From Planctomycetota bacterium (GTDB lineage Bacteria; Planctomycetota; PUPC01; JACPCR01), in the NCBI GenBank assembly GCA_030740295.1, contig JASLXP010000729.1, positions 1 through 48,360 on the forward strand: 48,360 nucleotides of DNA, given 5' to 3'. Below are positions 25,544 to 34,142 of this stretch, piece by piece. The notes under the pieces were generated by a model, which was not told where the DNA came from, searched no databases, and saw nothing but the letters and a program-made list of their open reading frames with translations. The translations under genes were made by a program, and so were the position numbers. Position 1 is the stretch's first letter; every line of letters starts with the position of its first letter.

Positions 25544-25936
25544 ATGAGTCATGCAACCATTCTCATCATTGAAGACAACCCCATGAATATGGAATTGGCT
25601 TCGGATCTCCTGCTCGATGAGGGCTTCGATGTCATCGGTGCCAAAGATGCTGTCAAAGGCATCGAGATGGCGAAAGCAGATCATCCCGATCTCATCCTGA
25701 TGGATTTGCAGCTCCCCGGCCTGGATGGCATCCAGGCCACCCATCTGCTCAAGGAAGAAGCGAGCACGCGAGATATTCCTGTTATCGCGCTGACGGCTCA
25801 CGCCATGAGTAATCACTCTGCCATGGCCAAAGAGGCAGGATGCATCGCGTTTATATCCAAGCCGATTGATGTGATGCAGTTCCCTGATCAGATCAGTGAG
25901 CTGCTGGAAGAAGCGCAGTCCGTGGCTGCCGGCTGA
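25544..25936 (+). CDS. Single-domain response regulator (DivK/CheY-like)
   Basis: The 130-residue protein is only a receiver domain: acidic residues Glu10-Asp11, phosphoacceptor Asp54 in LILMDLQLPGLDG, the Thr in VIALTAHAM and the Lys in FISKPID. It has no output domain, so it signals by protein contact, like DivK or CheY. An SD-like GAGGG precedes its ATG. It is the last gene of the four-gene phosphorelay, 11 bases after the degenerate kinase, and is a natural phosphate sink or output for it. Confidence 0.94.
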   Translation: MSHATILIIEDNPMNMELASDLLLDEGFDVIGAKDAVKGIEMAKADHPDLILMDLQLPGLDGIQATHLLKEEASTRDIPVIALTAHAMSNHSAMAKEAGCIAFISKPIDVMQFPDQISELLEEAQSVAAG

Positions 25937-25963
25937 GCGGTAAGGGGTGAGGCGCAATGCGTA

Positions 25964-25979
25964 TACTCATTACGTATTA
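25964..25979. repeat. Short dispersed repeat, inverse copy of 20113-20128
   Basis: TACTCATTACGTATTA is the reverse complement of the 16-mer at 20113-20128 with one mismatch. It overlaps the stop-codon region of the glycosyltransferase gene, between it and the convergent response regulator. Confidence 0.35.
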
Positions 25980-26947
25980 CTTGTTTGCCCCTGCCGTATC
26001 CCGACCCCTTCCGGACATCCCCTCAAATGCCAGCCAATTAATGTCCAGTAAATGGCCACGCGATCGAGTGTCTTCTGATGCTGAAACAGGGTGCAGATCG
26101 CCGCTATAAAATTGAAGAAAAGGTTTGGAAATAATTTCAGAAAGCAACCTGTTCGGAACAACAGGTATACCGTCCGTGAATACCACTTACTGAAGAAACG
26201 GTATCTGGAACGATAGAATTCCACACGGCTGAGGCCCGGCAGGCGGCGGACCGAGCTCGTCCCCTGATGGTGGACGGCCTGCGCCTCCGGAAACTGCACC
26301 AGGCGGTAGCCTTTGAGCGCAGCACGATGACAAAGGTCTGTTTCTTCAAGGAACATGAAATAGCCTGTATCGAAACCCTCTATCTCATTGATGACGCTGC
26401 CGCGAATCATCATCATCGCACCGATGACCACCTCGACTTCTCGCAGTGCTGAAGTCTCCTGCAGTTTACTTGGAAACCTGTCGGGAAAAATGCGCCGCAA
26501 AATCGCCTTGTTGAGGAGCTCTGTGGCCAGGGATGGCACGTTATCAAAAGAGTTTTGAAGCGACCCGTCTGCATTCAGAAGTTGTCCGCCGCAGATGGCA
26601 ATATCCGGCGCGGCGTCCATCTCCCTCACGAGTGAATCGAGCGTGCCGTCGAGGAGCCTTGCGTCGTTGTTAAGGAGTAGAAAATACCGTCCTTCAGCAA
26701 TTTCAAATCCCTGGTTATTCGCTGCTCCGAACCCCAGGTTGTCATCGTTTTCGATCAATCGGACATCAGAGAAATGTTCTTTGACAGCTTTTACCGAACC
26801 ATCTTCCGAAGCATTGTCCACCACGATGATCTCGAAAGAAGTTTCGCCGGCTGTTTCGCCAACGGAGGCGATTGCCTCCAGTAGATAATCCTTGAGATTC
26901 CAATTGACGATAATAACGCTGACGTCGCAGGTGGGTTCAGACGACAT
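25970..26947 (-). CDS. Family 2 glycosyltransferase (rhamnosyltransferase-like)
   Basis: The 325-residue protein is a GT-A fold inverting glycosyltransferase. Its nucleotide-sugar-binding core reads VSVIIVNWNLKDYL, IIVVDNASEDGS, DNLGFGAANNQG and YFLLLNNDARL (DxD-equivalent), followed by FLEETDLCHRA with the probable catalytic base. This branch (WbbL-like) adds rhamnose or related sugars to polysaccharides. A weakly hydrophobic segment near the C-terminus (FRTGCFLKLFPNLFFNFIAAI) may anchor it to the membrane. It is convergent with the phosphorelay operon and 75 bases downstream of the RsbW-STAS gene. Acceptor unknown. Confidence 0.9.
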   Translation of the reverse strand: MSSEPTCDVSVIIVNWNLKDYLLEAIASVGETAGETSFEIIVVDNASEDGSVKAVKEHFSDVRLIENDDNLGFGAANNQGFEIAEGRYFLLLNNDARLLDGTLDSLVREMDAAPDIAICGGQLLNADGSLQNSFDNVPSLATELLNKAILRRIFPDRFPSKLQETSALREVEVVIGAMMMIRGSVINEIEGFDTGYFMFLEETDLCHRAALKGYRLVQFPEAQAVHHQGTSSVRRLPGLSRVEFYRSRYRFFSKWYSRTVYLLFRTGCFLKLFPNLFFNFIAAICTLFQHQKTLDRVAIYWTLIGWHLRGCPEGVGIRQGQTSNT

Positions 26948-27022
26948 GATAGTCTGACGGTGGAGACAGGTTTCCAGTCTGTCTGTTGGACGGATGAGAG
27001 GTCTGTCCGTATACGCCCTCTC

Positions 27023-28027
27023 CTACTCCTCCTCACCGACGATCGCCGCATCGGCATTGGGGAAGTTCGGCAGCAGTTTGTCCAGGTGAGTAATCTTGAA
27101 AACTTCGGCAATGGTTGGGGTCATCGACGAGATCCTCAACTGTGCGCCGCGCGCTTTGAGCTCTTTGTAAATGTTAACGAATGCCCCCAGCACCACGCTC
27201 GAAGCATAGCTGACGTGGCCGAGATCCAGGATGATGACTTCCTGCCCTTCCGCGGCTTCGATGATTGCCGGCCGCACGAGGTCGAGGTTGTGGTCACTGA
27301 TCTGCCGGGTCAGAAGCTCGGCGATGCGCATGCCGTTCTTCTCGTGCACACGCAGAGTGCCGGTTTCCGAAAGCAACGTTGCATCTTTGATGCCGACTTC
27401 AAATTCAGGTTCCACCTCTTTTTCAATGGCAGGCGCTGGCGTATCCCAATCCGCATCCATATCGAAATCCATGCTGGCCATAGCGCCGGCTTCCGGCTCT
27501 ATGTATCCCGCGCCAACGTCATCCATTTCTTCTTCGCTCATCACGTCGACGGCAACCAGCGTCGCGGGATCTGCCAAAGCCTGCTCAGAACGTTTCTTGA
27601 CCATGAGCAGATGATTTCCCGCGCCCATATAAACAACTTCATCGAGCATCTGGTCCATGAGCATGATGCCATAGCCCGATTCACGAAGATCGTCTTCGAC
27701 CTCTAACTGTTGCGGGATCTTCTTGGGGCTCATGCCCTCGCCTTCGTCTGAAATAACAAGCCCCCATCTGTCTCCATCCGCATAAAGATGATAGCCGACC
27801 AGTCTGTCCGGATGATACTTGTTGCCGTGAAGCATGGCGTTCTTGATCGCTTCATCCAGACAGAGCTGAATACGTTCTGCATCCATCGCACCGAGGTATT
27901 TTCTTTCTGCAAGGGTCCGCAGAATTCGGATGATCATCGGATCTTTGAAGGCCAGCTCGGAAGGCGTGTCAGCCTCGATCAAAGATTCACCAAAGCTAGG
28001 CCTCATTTCGGATTCAAATACTGGCAT
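27023..28027 (-). CDS. RsbW-type kinase fused to a STAS anti-anti-sigma domain
   Basis: The 334-residue protein joins a serine-kinase-type ATPase domain (about 20-145; Asn63 in CLDEAIKNAMLHGN, DEGEGM at 94-99, ESGYGIMLMDQM) to a C-terminal STAS domain (about 218-328; DLGHVSYASSVVLGAF). An acidic, Met-rich linker (about 150-215) separates them. The usual antagonist motif DSSG reads ASSV here, but Ser276/Ser277 remain as possible phosphorylation sites. In partner-switching systems the kinase phosphorylates the STAS protein; here both are one chain. AGGGAG precedes the ATG. It follows the PilT-like gene by 14 bases, suggesting control of surface motility or pili; that link is inference. Confidence 0.9.
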   Translation of the reverse strand: MPVFESEMRPSFGESLIEADTPSELAFKDPMIIRILRTLAERKYLGAMDAERIQLCLDEAIKNAMLHGNKYHPDRLVGYHLYADGDRWGLVISDEGEGMSPKKIPQQLEVEDDLRESGYGIMLMDQMLDEVVYMGAGNHLLMVKKRSEQALADPATLVAVDVMSEEEMDDVGAGYIEPEAGAMASMDFDMDADWDTPAPAIEKEVEPEFEVGIKDATLLSETGTLRVHEKNGMRIAELLTRQISDHNLDLVRPAIIEAAEGQEVIILDLGHVSYASSVVLGAFVNIYKELKARGAQLRISSMTPTIAEVFKITHLDKLLPNFPNADAAIVGEEE

Positions 28028-28041
28028 GGTTCACTCCCTGT

Positions 28042-29118
28042 CTACTCCCCGCCAAATGCGACGCGCAGCTTTTGCTGCAGATCTTTTTTATCCACCGCTT
28101 TATTGAGTGCCTCTGCTGCCTCGACCTGGCCTTCTGCTACCAGTCTCAGCAAGGCATCATTGAGCAGCACCATCCCCTCTCTCGCGCCTACCTGCATGGA
28201 AGACGGGATCTGGAATGTCTTTCCTTCACGAATCAGGTTCGCGATGGCGGTGTTGACGATCAGAATCTCCAACGCTGCGGCACGCCCTTTAGTCTTCTTC
28301 TTGAGAAGGTTCTGGGCGATGACGCCCTGAAGAGACTCGGCAAGCATCTGGCGAATCTGCTCCTGCTGCTCGGCGGGGAACTGGTCGATGATTCGGTCAA
28401 CCGTTGACGCCGCAGTCGTCGTATGCAGAGTACCGAAAACAAGGTGGCCTGTTTCAGCCGTTTCAATAGCGATCGCCGTGGTTTCAAGGTCGCGAAGCTC
28501 TCCAACCAGAATGATGTCGGGATCCTGTCGAAGCGCACCGCGCAAGGCCCGTTCGAAGCTCTCGGTGTGCTTGTGCACTTCACGGTGGGTCACCAGACAG
28601 CCTTGTGATTGATGGACGAATTCGACCGGGTCTTCAATGGTCAGCAGGTGATCTTTACGGTTCTTATTGACGTAATCGATCATCGCAGCAAGCGTGGTCG
28701 ACTTACCAGATCCGGTCGGGCCGGTTACCAGCACCAGGCCCTTGGGCAGCATGCAGAGCTTGAGGATCGCCGGCGCCAGTTTGAGCTGTTCAGCAGTCAG
28801 AATCTCAGACGGAATGATGCGGAACACGCCGCCAATGGAATCGCCCGGCTGATGTTTCATCAGGTTCGCACGAAAGCGTGCCAACCCGGGAACTTCATAG
28901 CTGAAGTCGGTGTCACCACAGTCAAGGAACTCTTTCCAGTTTCTGTCGGGGCAGATTTCACTCAGAAGCCGCTGGCAGGTATTCATATCCATTGCGGGAA
29001 CGTTCAGAGCCACAACAGCTCCGTCGATACGCATCATGGGACGTTGCTTGGTTCTGATATGAAGGTCTGACCCGCCCTGCTTCGATAAGAAGTGAAAGAA
29101 TTTGTCAATCTCTGGCAC
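28042..29118 (-). CDS. PilT/PilU-type pilus retraction ATPase
   Basis: The 358-residue protein belongs to the type II/IV secretion ATPase family, PilT branch. It has Walker A GPTGSGKST (133-141), the Asp box LLTIEDPVEFVHQ, Walker B GELRD (206-210, GEMRD in many PilT proteins) and the His box TGHLVFGTLHTTTAASTVDRII. Such hexamers depolymerise pili at the inner membrane. The start is a GTG at 29118 with AGGAG eight bases before it. No other pilus gene is in the window. It heads a pair with the RsbW-STAS gene 14 bases downstream. Confidence 0.93.
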   Translation of the reverse strand: MPEIDKFFHFLSKQGGSDLHIRTKQRPMMRIDGAVVALNVPAMDMNTCQRLLSEICPDRNWKEFLDCGDTDFSYEVPGLARFRANLMKHQPGDSIGGVFRIIPSEILTAEQLKLAPAILKLCMLPKGLVLVTGPTGSGKSTTLAAMIDYVNKNRKDHLLTIEDPVEFVHQSQGCLVTHREVHKHTESFERALRGALRQDPDIILVGELRDLETTAIAIETAETGHLVFGTLHTTTAASTVDRIIDQFPAEQQEQIRQMLAESLQGVIAQNLLKKKTKGRAAALEILIVNTAIANLIREGKTFQIPSSMQVGAREGMVLLNDALLRLVAEGQVEAAEALNKAVDKKDLQQKLRVAFGGE

Positions 29119-29205
29119 AGTAATATCTCCTGTTATTCCTTCGAAACACTTGCCGAGTTCGCGGCAGTCTTTATTTCAACCTCTGCGGCCCAAGAAGATG
29201 GGTTT

Positions 29206-29232
29206 TTTACAAATTCAAGTCAGGAGTGTCAA
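29206..29232 (-). promoter_or_regulatory. Possible sigma70-type promoter of the PilT gene
   Basis: On the minus strand TTGACA (29232-29227) is followed after 15 bases by TGTAAA (29211-29206), about 90 bases before the GTG start codon. The spacing is shorter than the usual 16-18, so this is only a candidate. Confidence 0.3.
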
Positions 29233-29268
29233 CGGCGACCGCGGGTTACTCACCCCAGCAGGAGGAGA

Positions 29269-30927
29269 CTATAAGCTTGTCCCTTGCCTCACCCAATCCC
29301 GCAGCCGATCAAACACCATCTTTGCCTTTTCGAATCTCTCGGATGCATGGAGAGGCAGCACATCCTCCCGATATCTCCTTTCCACCTCATCCTGCATCTC
29401 CATCCGCGCCACTGGAATCTGTATCGATCGAATCTCGTTGAAGCTGATATTGAGAGTGCCGACGCCGTTATAAAAGCGCCGGATCTGGTCGAATCCGAAA
29501 TCAGTCTTCAGGAACAGCCAGACGTAAAACGGATTCAGGCCTTCGATTCGGACCACATCCACGAAGCACCCGACATTCGCCTTGAACCCGCCTGGAAAAA
29601 TGGACATCCGGTTCTTTGCCAGGGCGCCCATCCCGGATCGAGCGATGAGCAGGTCCCCTGCCTGAGGACGGGATCTGGGTGGATTGAAATCAGACTCCTC
29701 AGTAATGGAAGCCGCGTTGTTGAAAATCAGACCGGTGTCGCCGAGTTCGCCCTGGCCGATGATGCGCACAGGTCCGGACGGCTCTTCCGCGGTTTTTCGG
29801 CCTGTGATGATCGGTCCGTAGGTAATGTGCGTGATGAAGTCACCAAGCGGGCGAAGAGGAAACCGGGTGTTGGCCTTCGTTGGGATTCTGAGATTTGGAT
29901 GGAAGTAACCAGTGTGCCAGCGAAAGGGTGTTAGCTGATCCGATGCCACTCGAACGGTGAATTCAGAATCCTCGAGGTTGCGTGCTGCGCTGAGCACTGA
30001 ATTCAGGTAGGGAACGATCCGGGGCACTCGCGGAGCGTCTGCCCTGCAATCGTCCGAGTAATTTGGATTGGCCAGCAGGACTGGTGAATCAGGCTCTGTG
30101 GCTCCGGTGAGCGCGTTCTTCTGCAACACCACCAACGACGTAAATGCATTTGTATTCACTCCGACGAACGTTGCCCTCGGAAAAGTCACAATGGCCCGAA
30201 GCTCAGCTCGCTCAGCGACCCAGTCTCGCAGGTGGCGATGACGATCATTCGCCAGCAGTCCATCAGGCAGAATGATGGCGACCCAGCCACCCGGCCGGGC
30301 CAGGCGGACAAATCGTTCAAAGAAGAGCATTTCAATTCTGCAGCGTTTCAGTTGTGCCAGAGCTTTCTGAATGTTCGGTCCAGGAGGAATGCGTTCCAGT
30401 TCTTCTTGAATTCCCCTGCGGTCCATCGGCCGCCTTTGCCAGGTTTCCAGACGCAAAAGAGAGCGAAGCAGGTCTGCTTCGGTAGAGGGGTCTGATTCGA
30501 ATTCACGGAGCATCCTCTTCACGCCGTCTCCCCCGAAGGGGGGATTGCCAATCACGATATCGAATTCGCCCTCAGCAATCTGGATTGGCGGATCGGCGAG
30601 TGTGTTTTCAGAAGTGGAACTCCCCGCCCCGTTCGATAGTCCATTTCCTAAAACCCCCTGCAGCCTGCCGTCAGCAAGTCCATCCCAGTGATTGCGCATT
30701 GCAGGATCGATATCGACAGCGACAAATTCTGCGTCCGTTAAATGGTGAGCCCCGCTTTGAATGAAGACACCTTCCCCTGCCGCGGGGTCGATGACTCTTG
30801 CCGGGCGGCCGTCATCCCACGCGCCCGATGTATCGAGCAACTCCCAGACAAAATCTGCAACGTTTGTGGGGGTGAAGAACTGACCTTTGGACTTCTGTGC
30901 TTTCGTGGCCTTCAATGCTGTGTCCAA
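29269..30927 (-). CDS. Solitary N6-adenine DNA methyltransferase with type I-like specificity domain
   Basis: The 552-residue protein has a gamma-class adenine methyltransferase domain: KGQFFTP (14-20), SAM motif I DPAAGEG (47-53), catalytic NPPF (128-131). The C-terminal third (about 345-552) resembles an HsdS target-recognition module (RPLGDFITHITYGP, GDLLIARSG, LNISFNEIRSIQIPVA). There is no nuclease domain and no restriction gene beside it, so it looks like an orphan methyltransferase. The start appears to be TTG at 30927, with no clear SD, so expression may be weak or leaderless. It diverges from the ROK gene 84 bases away. Recognition sequence unknown. Confidence 0.88.
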   Translation of the reverse strand: MDTALKATKAQKSKGQFFTPTNVADFVWELLDTSGAWDDGRPARVIDPAAGEGVFIQSGAHHLTDAEFVAVDIDPAMRNHWDGLADGRLQGVLGNGLSNGAGSSTSENTLADPPIQIAEGEFDIVIGNPPFGGDGVKRMLREFESDPSTEADLLRSLLRLETWQRRPMDRRGIQEELERIPPGPNIQKALAQLKRCRIEMLFFERFVRLARPGGWVAIILPDGLLANDRHRHLRDWVAERAELRAIVTFPRATFVGVNTNAFTSLVVLQKNALTGATEPDSPVLLANPNYSDDCRADAPRVPRIVPYLNSVLSAARNLEDSEFTVRVASDQLTPFRWHTGYFHPNLRIPTKANTRFPLRPLGDFITHITYGPIITGRKTAEEPSGPVRIIGQGELGDTGLIFNNAASITEESDFNPPRSRPQAGDLLIARSGMGALAKNRMSIFPGGFKANVGCFVDVVRIEGLNPFYVWLFLKTDFGFDQIRRFYNGVGTLNISFNEIRSIQIPVARMEMQDEVERRYREDVLPLHASERFEKAKMVFDRLRDWVRQGTSL

Positions 30928-31011
30928 TCAATGAGAATTGATATACATTGTCTCAAGCCTCGCAGCCGCTGTTGACGCCCGTTCGACCAACTCACCTGAG
31001 CCCAAACGAAA

Positions 31012-31986
31012 ATGAGCGACAAGGATTATGTCATCGGTTTTGATCTCGGCGGTACGAAACTCATGGCAACTGCGCTTGACCGCTCATTCAAGCCCCTCGC
31101 GTCGAATCGTAAGAAAACTCGCGCAGTCGATGGCGGCGAAGCGGTGTATCAGCGCATCAAAACATGTATCTCCGATTTGGTCGATCAGTCTGAGCTCAAA
31201 GGAAGATCTTTGAAAGGGATCGGGATGGGCGGGCCGGGCATCCTTGATTCTGAAACGGGAGTGATCGTTTACACCCCTAATCTGCATTGGGAGAACTTCC
31301 CCCTCGGCCCGCGGCTGCAGGATGATTTCGATGTCAAAGTGTGCCTCGATAACGATGTCAATATGGGCCTTTACGGCGAATTTCATTTCGGAGCAGGCCG
31401 TGGTTTCAAACACGTCATTGGCCTGTTTCCCGGCACAGGCATCGGAGGCGGCCTCGTCCTGAACGGCGAGATCTATCGCGGCACGGGCAATGCCGGCGAG
31501 CTGGGCCACATGACCCTGGAAGTCGGCGGGCCATTCGGAGCAGAGAAAATGCGCGGCACCCTCGAAGCCCTGGCAAGCCGGTTGGCAATCGCCAAAGAAG
31601 CCGCCGTCCTCGCCGCGCAGGGGGAAGCGCCATGGCTGCTCAAGAATGCCGGTACGGACATCGGCAACATTCGCAGCGGCGTCATCGCACAGTCCATCGA
31701 AAACGGTGACAAGCCCATCGAGAGAGTCGTCCGGCGAGCTGCCCGCTACCTGGGCGTCGCCATGGGCTCGCTGGTGAATATCTTCAGCCCCGAAGCCATC
31801 ATCCTCGGCGGCGGACTCATAGAGAAGCTGGAAGACCTCTACATGGAAGAGACAGTGAAGGCCATGAAGAAAAACTCCTTCACGTTCATGTCTAAAAACG
31901 TTAAGGTGCTCCCGGCCGCGCTGGGCGATGATGCCGCAGTGATGGGCGCGGCCAAGCTGATCAGTGAGCAGTTGGAGCGAGAGTGA
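31012..31986 (+). CDS. ROK-family sugar kinase
   Basis: The 324-residue protein has the ATPase phosphate loop FDLGGTKLMATALD, GMGGPGILD, the catalytic Asp in CLDNDVNMGLYGE, and the adenine-binding segment GLFPGTGIGGGLVLNG with ELGHMTLE. It has no helix-turn-helix, so it is a kinase rather than a NagC-type repressor. The usual zinc motif CxCGxxGCxE after GH is absent: the segment reads EVGGPFGAEKMRGTLE with no Cys. It phosphorylates a hexose such as glucose, fructose or N-acetylmannosamine in the family; the substrate is not evident. It diverges from the DNA methyltransferase. Confidence 0.92.
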   Translation: MSDKDYVIGFDLGGTKLMATALDRSFKPLASNRKKTRAVDGGEAVYQRIKTCISDLVDQSELKGRSLKGIGMGGPGILDSETGVIVYTPNLHWENFPLGPRLQDDFDVKVCLDNDVNMGLYGEFHFGAGRGFKHVIGLFPGTGIGGGLVLNGEIYRGTGNAGELGHMTLEVGGPFGAEKMRGTLEALASRLAIAKEAAVLAAQGEAPWLLKNAGTDIGNIRSGVIAQSIENGDKPIERVVRRAARYLGVAMGSLVNIFSPEAIILGGGLIEKLEDLYMEETVKAMKKNSFTFMSKNVKVLPAALGDDAAVMGAAKLISEQLERE

Positions 31987-32161
31987 TCGCTCGCGGGATT
32001 TGCAGGCCGCCGGAGAACAGCCCTCCCAGAAACTACTTGACGAGGACGCAAATGTTGGGATTCCAAATATGTTGGGTCACAACAGTGTCCAGGTGTCTGT
32101 AAACCGCCCGCCGGTTGGGTGCTCCTGAGATACAATGTCGCAAGTGATGCTCGGCGAGAGT

Positions 32162-32230
32162 GTTGGAGTAACGGCTTTAGCCGGGTTCTTCCGGCTGCCA
32201 GGACCCGGCTTTTGAAGCCGTTACTCCAAC
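32162..32230. repeat. Inverted repeat, 25-28 bp arms
   Basis: The left arm at 32162-32186 (GTTGGAGTAACGGCTTT then AGCCGGGT) pairs exactly with 32203-32230 except for a three-base insertion in the right arm. The loop (16 nt) itself contains CCGG. It resembles a dispersed palindromic repeat rather than a classical terminator because no T-run follows. Confidence 0.8.
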
Positions 32231-32291
32231 GAGCTCTGCAACCTGTATCTTTGATGATTTGCCCGCCCATAGCGGTCAGGTTAGGGCTGAA

Positions 32292-32387
32292 GCTTGGTCT
32301 TACTCTTCGTCTTTCTCATCGTCTTGATCTTTGTTCAGGAGCAATTTGAGATTAAGACGAAGAGAAAGACGAGGAGAAAGACCAAGC
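32292..32387. repeat. 39-bp inverted repeat, pyrimidine-rich left arm
   Basis: Positions 32292-32330 (GCTTGGTCTTACTCTTCGTC...) and 32349-32387 are reverse complements at 35 of 39 positions with an 18-nt loop. The left arm is almost all pyrimidine with CTT/TCGTC periodicity. The CGTCTTAATC motif in the right arm recalls the 33-bp direct repeats at 34143-34352, so the two may belong to one repeat family. Confidence 0.8.
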
Positions 32388-32493
32388 CAGTCTCACGTTG
32401 TCTTCGTCTACGAGGGTGAAGAATGACCAGATGGACTTTTTACGGACGAAGCTGAACAGTTAGAAATCACTACGTGAACAGAGGAACCACAAG

Positions 32494-34128
32494 ATGACCG
32501 CCGCAGATTTACTCGTAGATGAACTTCAAGCGAGAGGAGTTCGGTACATCGCAACTCTCAATGGGCACGGGCTCGACCCTTTCTACCTGGCATGCGAGCG
32601 CGCGGGCATGCGGATGATCGATGTGCGCAACGAACAGGCCGCCGGGTACATGGCTGAAGTGACCGGCCGGCTGAGTCGTTCCGTTGGAGTCTGCGCCGTC
32701 AGCGGCGCGGTCGCCCATGCCAATGCTCTTACCGGAGTGCTCAACGCCTGGTTTGATGGCGCTCCCATGCTGCTCATCACCGGCATCACGCCTCTTCAAC
32801 ATCTCGGCTGGGGAAACTTTCAGGATTTTAATCCGGTGCCCATGTCCGAGCCGATCTGCAAGTATGCCCGCCTGCTCGATGTGCCCGGACGGGTACCTCA
32901 GATCGTGCATGAAGCATTCAACGCCGCGACGACCGGCCGGCCCGGCCCGGTCCACCTGTCATTGCCAATCGATATCGCAAGCGCGGAAGTGGACCCTGAC
33001 TCCGTACGCCTTTCACACATCCGGAGCGGTGAGGTACGCCCCGAAGGAGCTGCAGACCCCGATGCGCTTCAGCAGGCCACCGACCTCCTTAAGCAGGCCC
33101 AACGCCCTTTGCTCGTCGCGGGCAGCGGTGTTTTTTACTCGCAAGGGGAAGCGGCGCTCGCCGAATTCGTTCAACAGCAGAAGATCCCCGTGACCGTTCC
33201 GATCTGGGATCGCGGCTCCATCGCTCAGCCGCTCGAGGAGTACATGGGAGTGCTGGGCGCCGCGGCCGGAGGCCCGAAACTGCTTCCTGATGCAGACCTC
33301 ATTCTTCTCGTGGGCGCAGACTTTGATTATCGGGTCGGCCAGATATCGAAACCTGCTATCGCATCGGAAGCGAAGATCCTTCGCATCCATGCGGACCCCA
33401 CACAGCTTCGGCAGGGGCTGGAAGCGCATCTCAGTATCCAGGCCTCGCCCGCGACGGTGTTGAAACAGTTGACGAGTGCTTGTGAGGAGGCCAACTGTGC
33501 CCCCGCCGAGGATTGGCTTTCTGAATCAAAGGACAGACTGAACGACCACCAGCGCGGCTGGCAGGACGCAGCCAAACGATTATCCGGAAGCACCAGCGGC
33601 CATGATGTGGTGTCTGCGATCCAGGAAGTCATGTCTGATGAAACAATCCTCCTTGTTGACGGCGGCAATATCGGCCAGTGGTTCCATCAGGTCCTTGGCT
33701 CCCAGCGCTACCCCGGCCATTGGTTGACCTGCGGGGCCAGCGGAGTGGTCGGCTGGGGACTGCCCGGCGCGATGGCGGCTCGTGCCCATCAACCCGACGG
33801 GCCGGTCATTCTTCTTTCCGGCGACGGTGCGTTTACCTTCACCCTCGGCGAGTTGGAATGCGCGTCCCGCCAGGGCCTCCACTTTGTAGCGGTCGTGGCC
33901 GATGATGAGCAATGGGGAATCAGCGTCAGCGGTCACCTTGGAAGCTACGGCCACCCCCTTAACAGCACCCTCGGCCCCACACGGCTCGATCTGGTCGCTG
34001 AAGGACTGGGTTGTCGAGGCGTTCGTGTTGAACAGCAGTCAGACCTGGCCCCCGCCCTTCAAGAAGCATTGAAGGCCGAAGCCGTAACGGTCATTCACGT
34101 CCCCATCGTCCCAAGCAGCCCAGCCTGA
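32494..34128 (+). CDS. Thiamine-diphosphate-dependent enzyme, acetolactate synthase-like
   Basis: The 544-residue protein has the three-domain layout of the ThDP decarboxylase/synthase family. The N-terminal pyrimidine domain carries the catalytic Glu47 (VRNEQAAGYMAEV); the middle domain is at about 190-330; the C-terminal diphosphate domain has GDGAFTFTLGELECA. The second metal motif, usually NN, reads DDEQWG here; Asp can still bind metal. Relatives include acetolactate synthase, benzoylformate decarboxylase and sulfolactate/phosphonopyruvate-type decarboxylases. No small regulatory subunit gene (ilvH) is adjacent, so biosynthetic acetolactate synthase is unlikely. GAGGA lies before the ATG. 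Substrate unknown. Confidence 0.88.
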   Translation: MTAADLLVDELQARGVRYIATLNGHGLDPFYLACERAGMRMIDVRNEQAAGYMAEVTGRLSRSVGVCAVSGAVAHANALTGVLNAWFDGAPMLLITGITPLQHLGWGNFQDFNPVPMSEPICKYARLLDVPGRVPQIVHEAFNAATTGRPGPVHLSLPIDIASAEVDPDSVRLSHIRSGEVRPEGAADPDALQQATDLLKQAQRPLLVAGSGVFYSQGEAALAEFVQQQKIPVTVPIWDRGSIAQPLEEYMGVLGAAAGGPKLLPDADLILLVGADFDYRVGQISKPAIASEAKILRIHADPTQLRQGLEAHLSIQASPATVLKQLTSACEEANCAPAEDWLSESKDRLNDHQRGWQDAAKRLSGSTSGHDVVSAIQEVMSDETILLVDGGNIGQWFHQVLGSQRYPGHWLTCGASGVVGWGLPGAMAARAHQPDGPVILLSGDGAFTFTLGELECASRQGLHFVAVVADDEQWGISVSGHLGSYGHPLNSTLGPTRLDLVAEGLGCRGVRVEQQSDLAPALQEALKAEAVTVIHVPIVPSSPA

Positions 34129-34142
34129 CCACTTAGTTCTTT

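Larger units (their letters stand above)
31987..32493. other. Intergenic region with two inverted repeats
   Basis: This 507-nt gap between the ROK kinase and the ThDP enzyme contains no credible gene. It holds two palindromes (32162-32230 and 32292-32387, entered separately), which may act as terminators or be REP-type repeats. An SD-like GAGGA precedes the next gene. Confidence 0.7.

Noticed and set aside
32494..34128. Biosynthetic acetolactate synthase (ilvB)
   Set aside because: No ilvH or other branched-chain gene is adjacent and the metal motif differs, so only the family is called.
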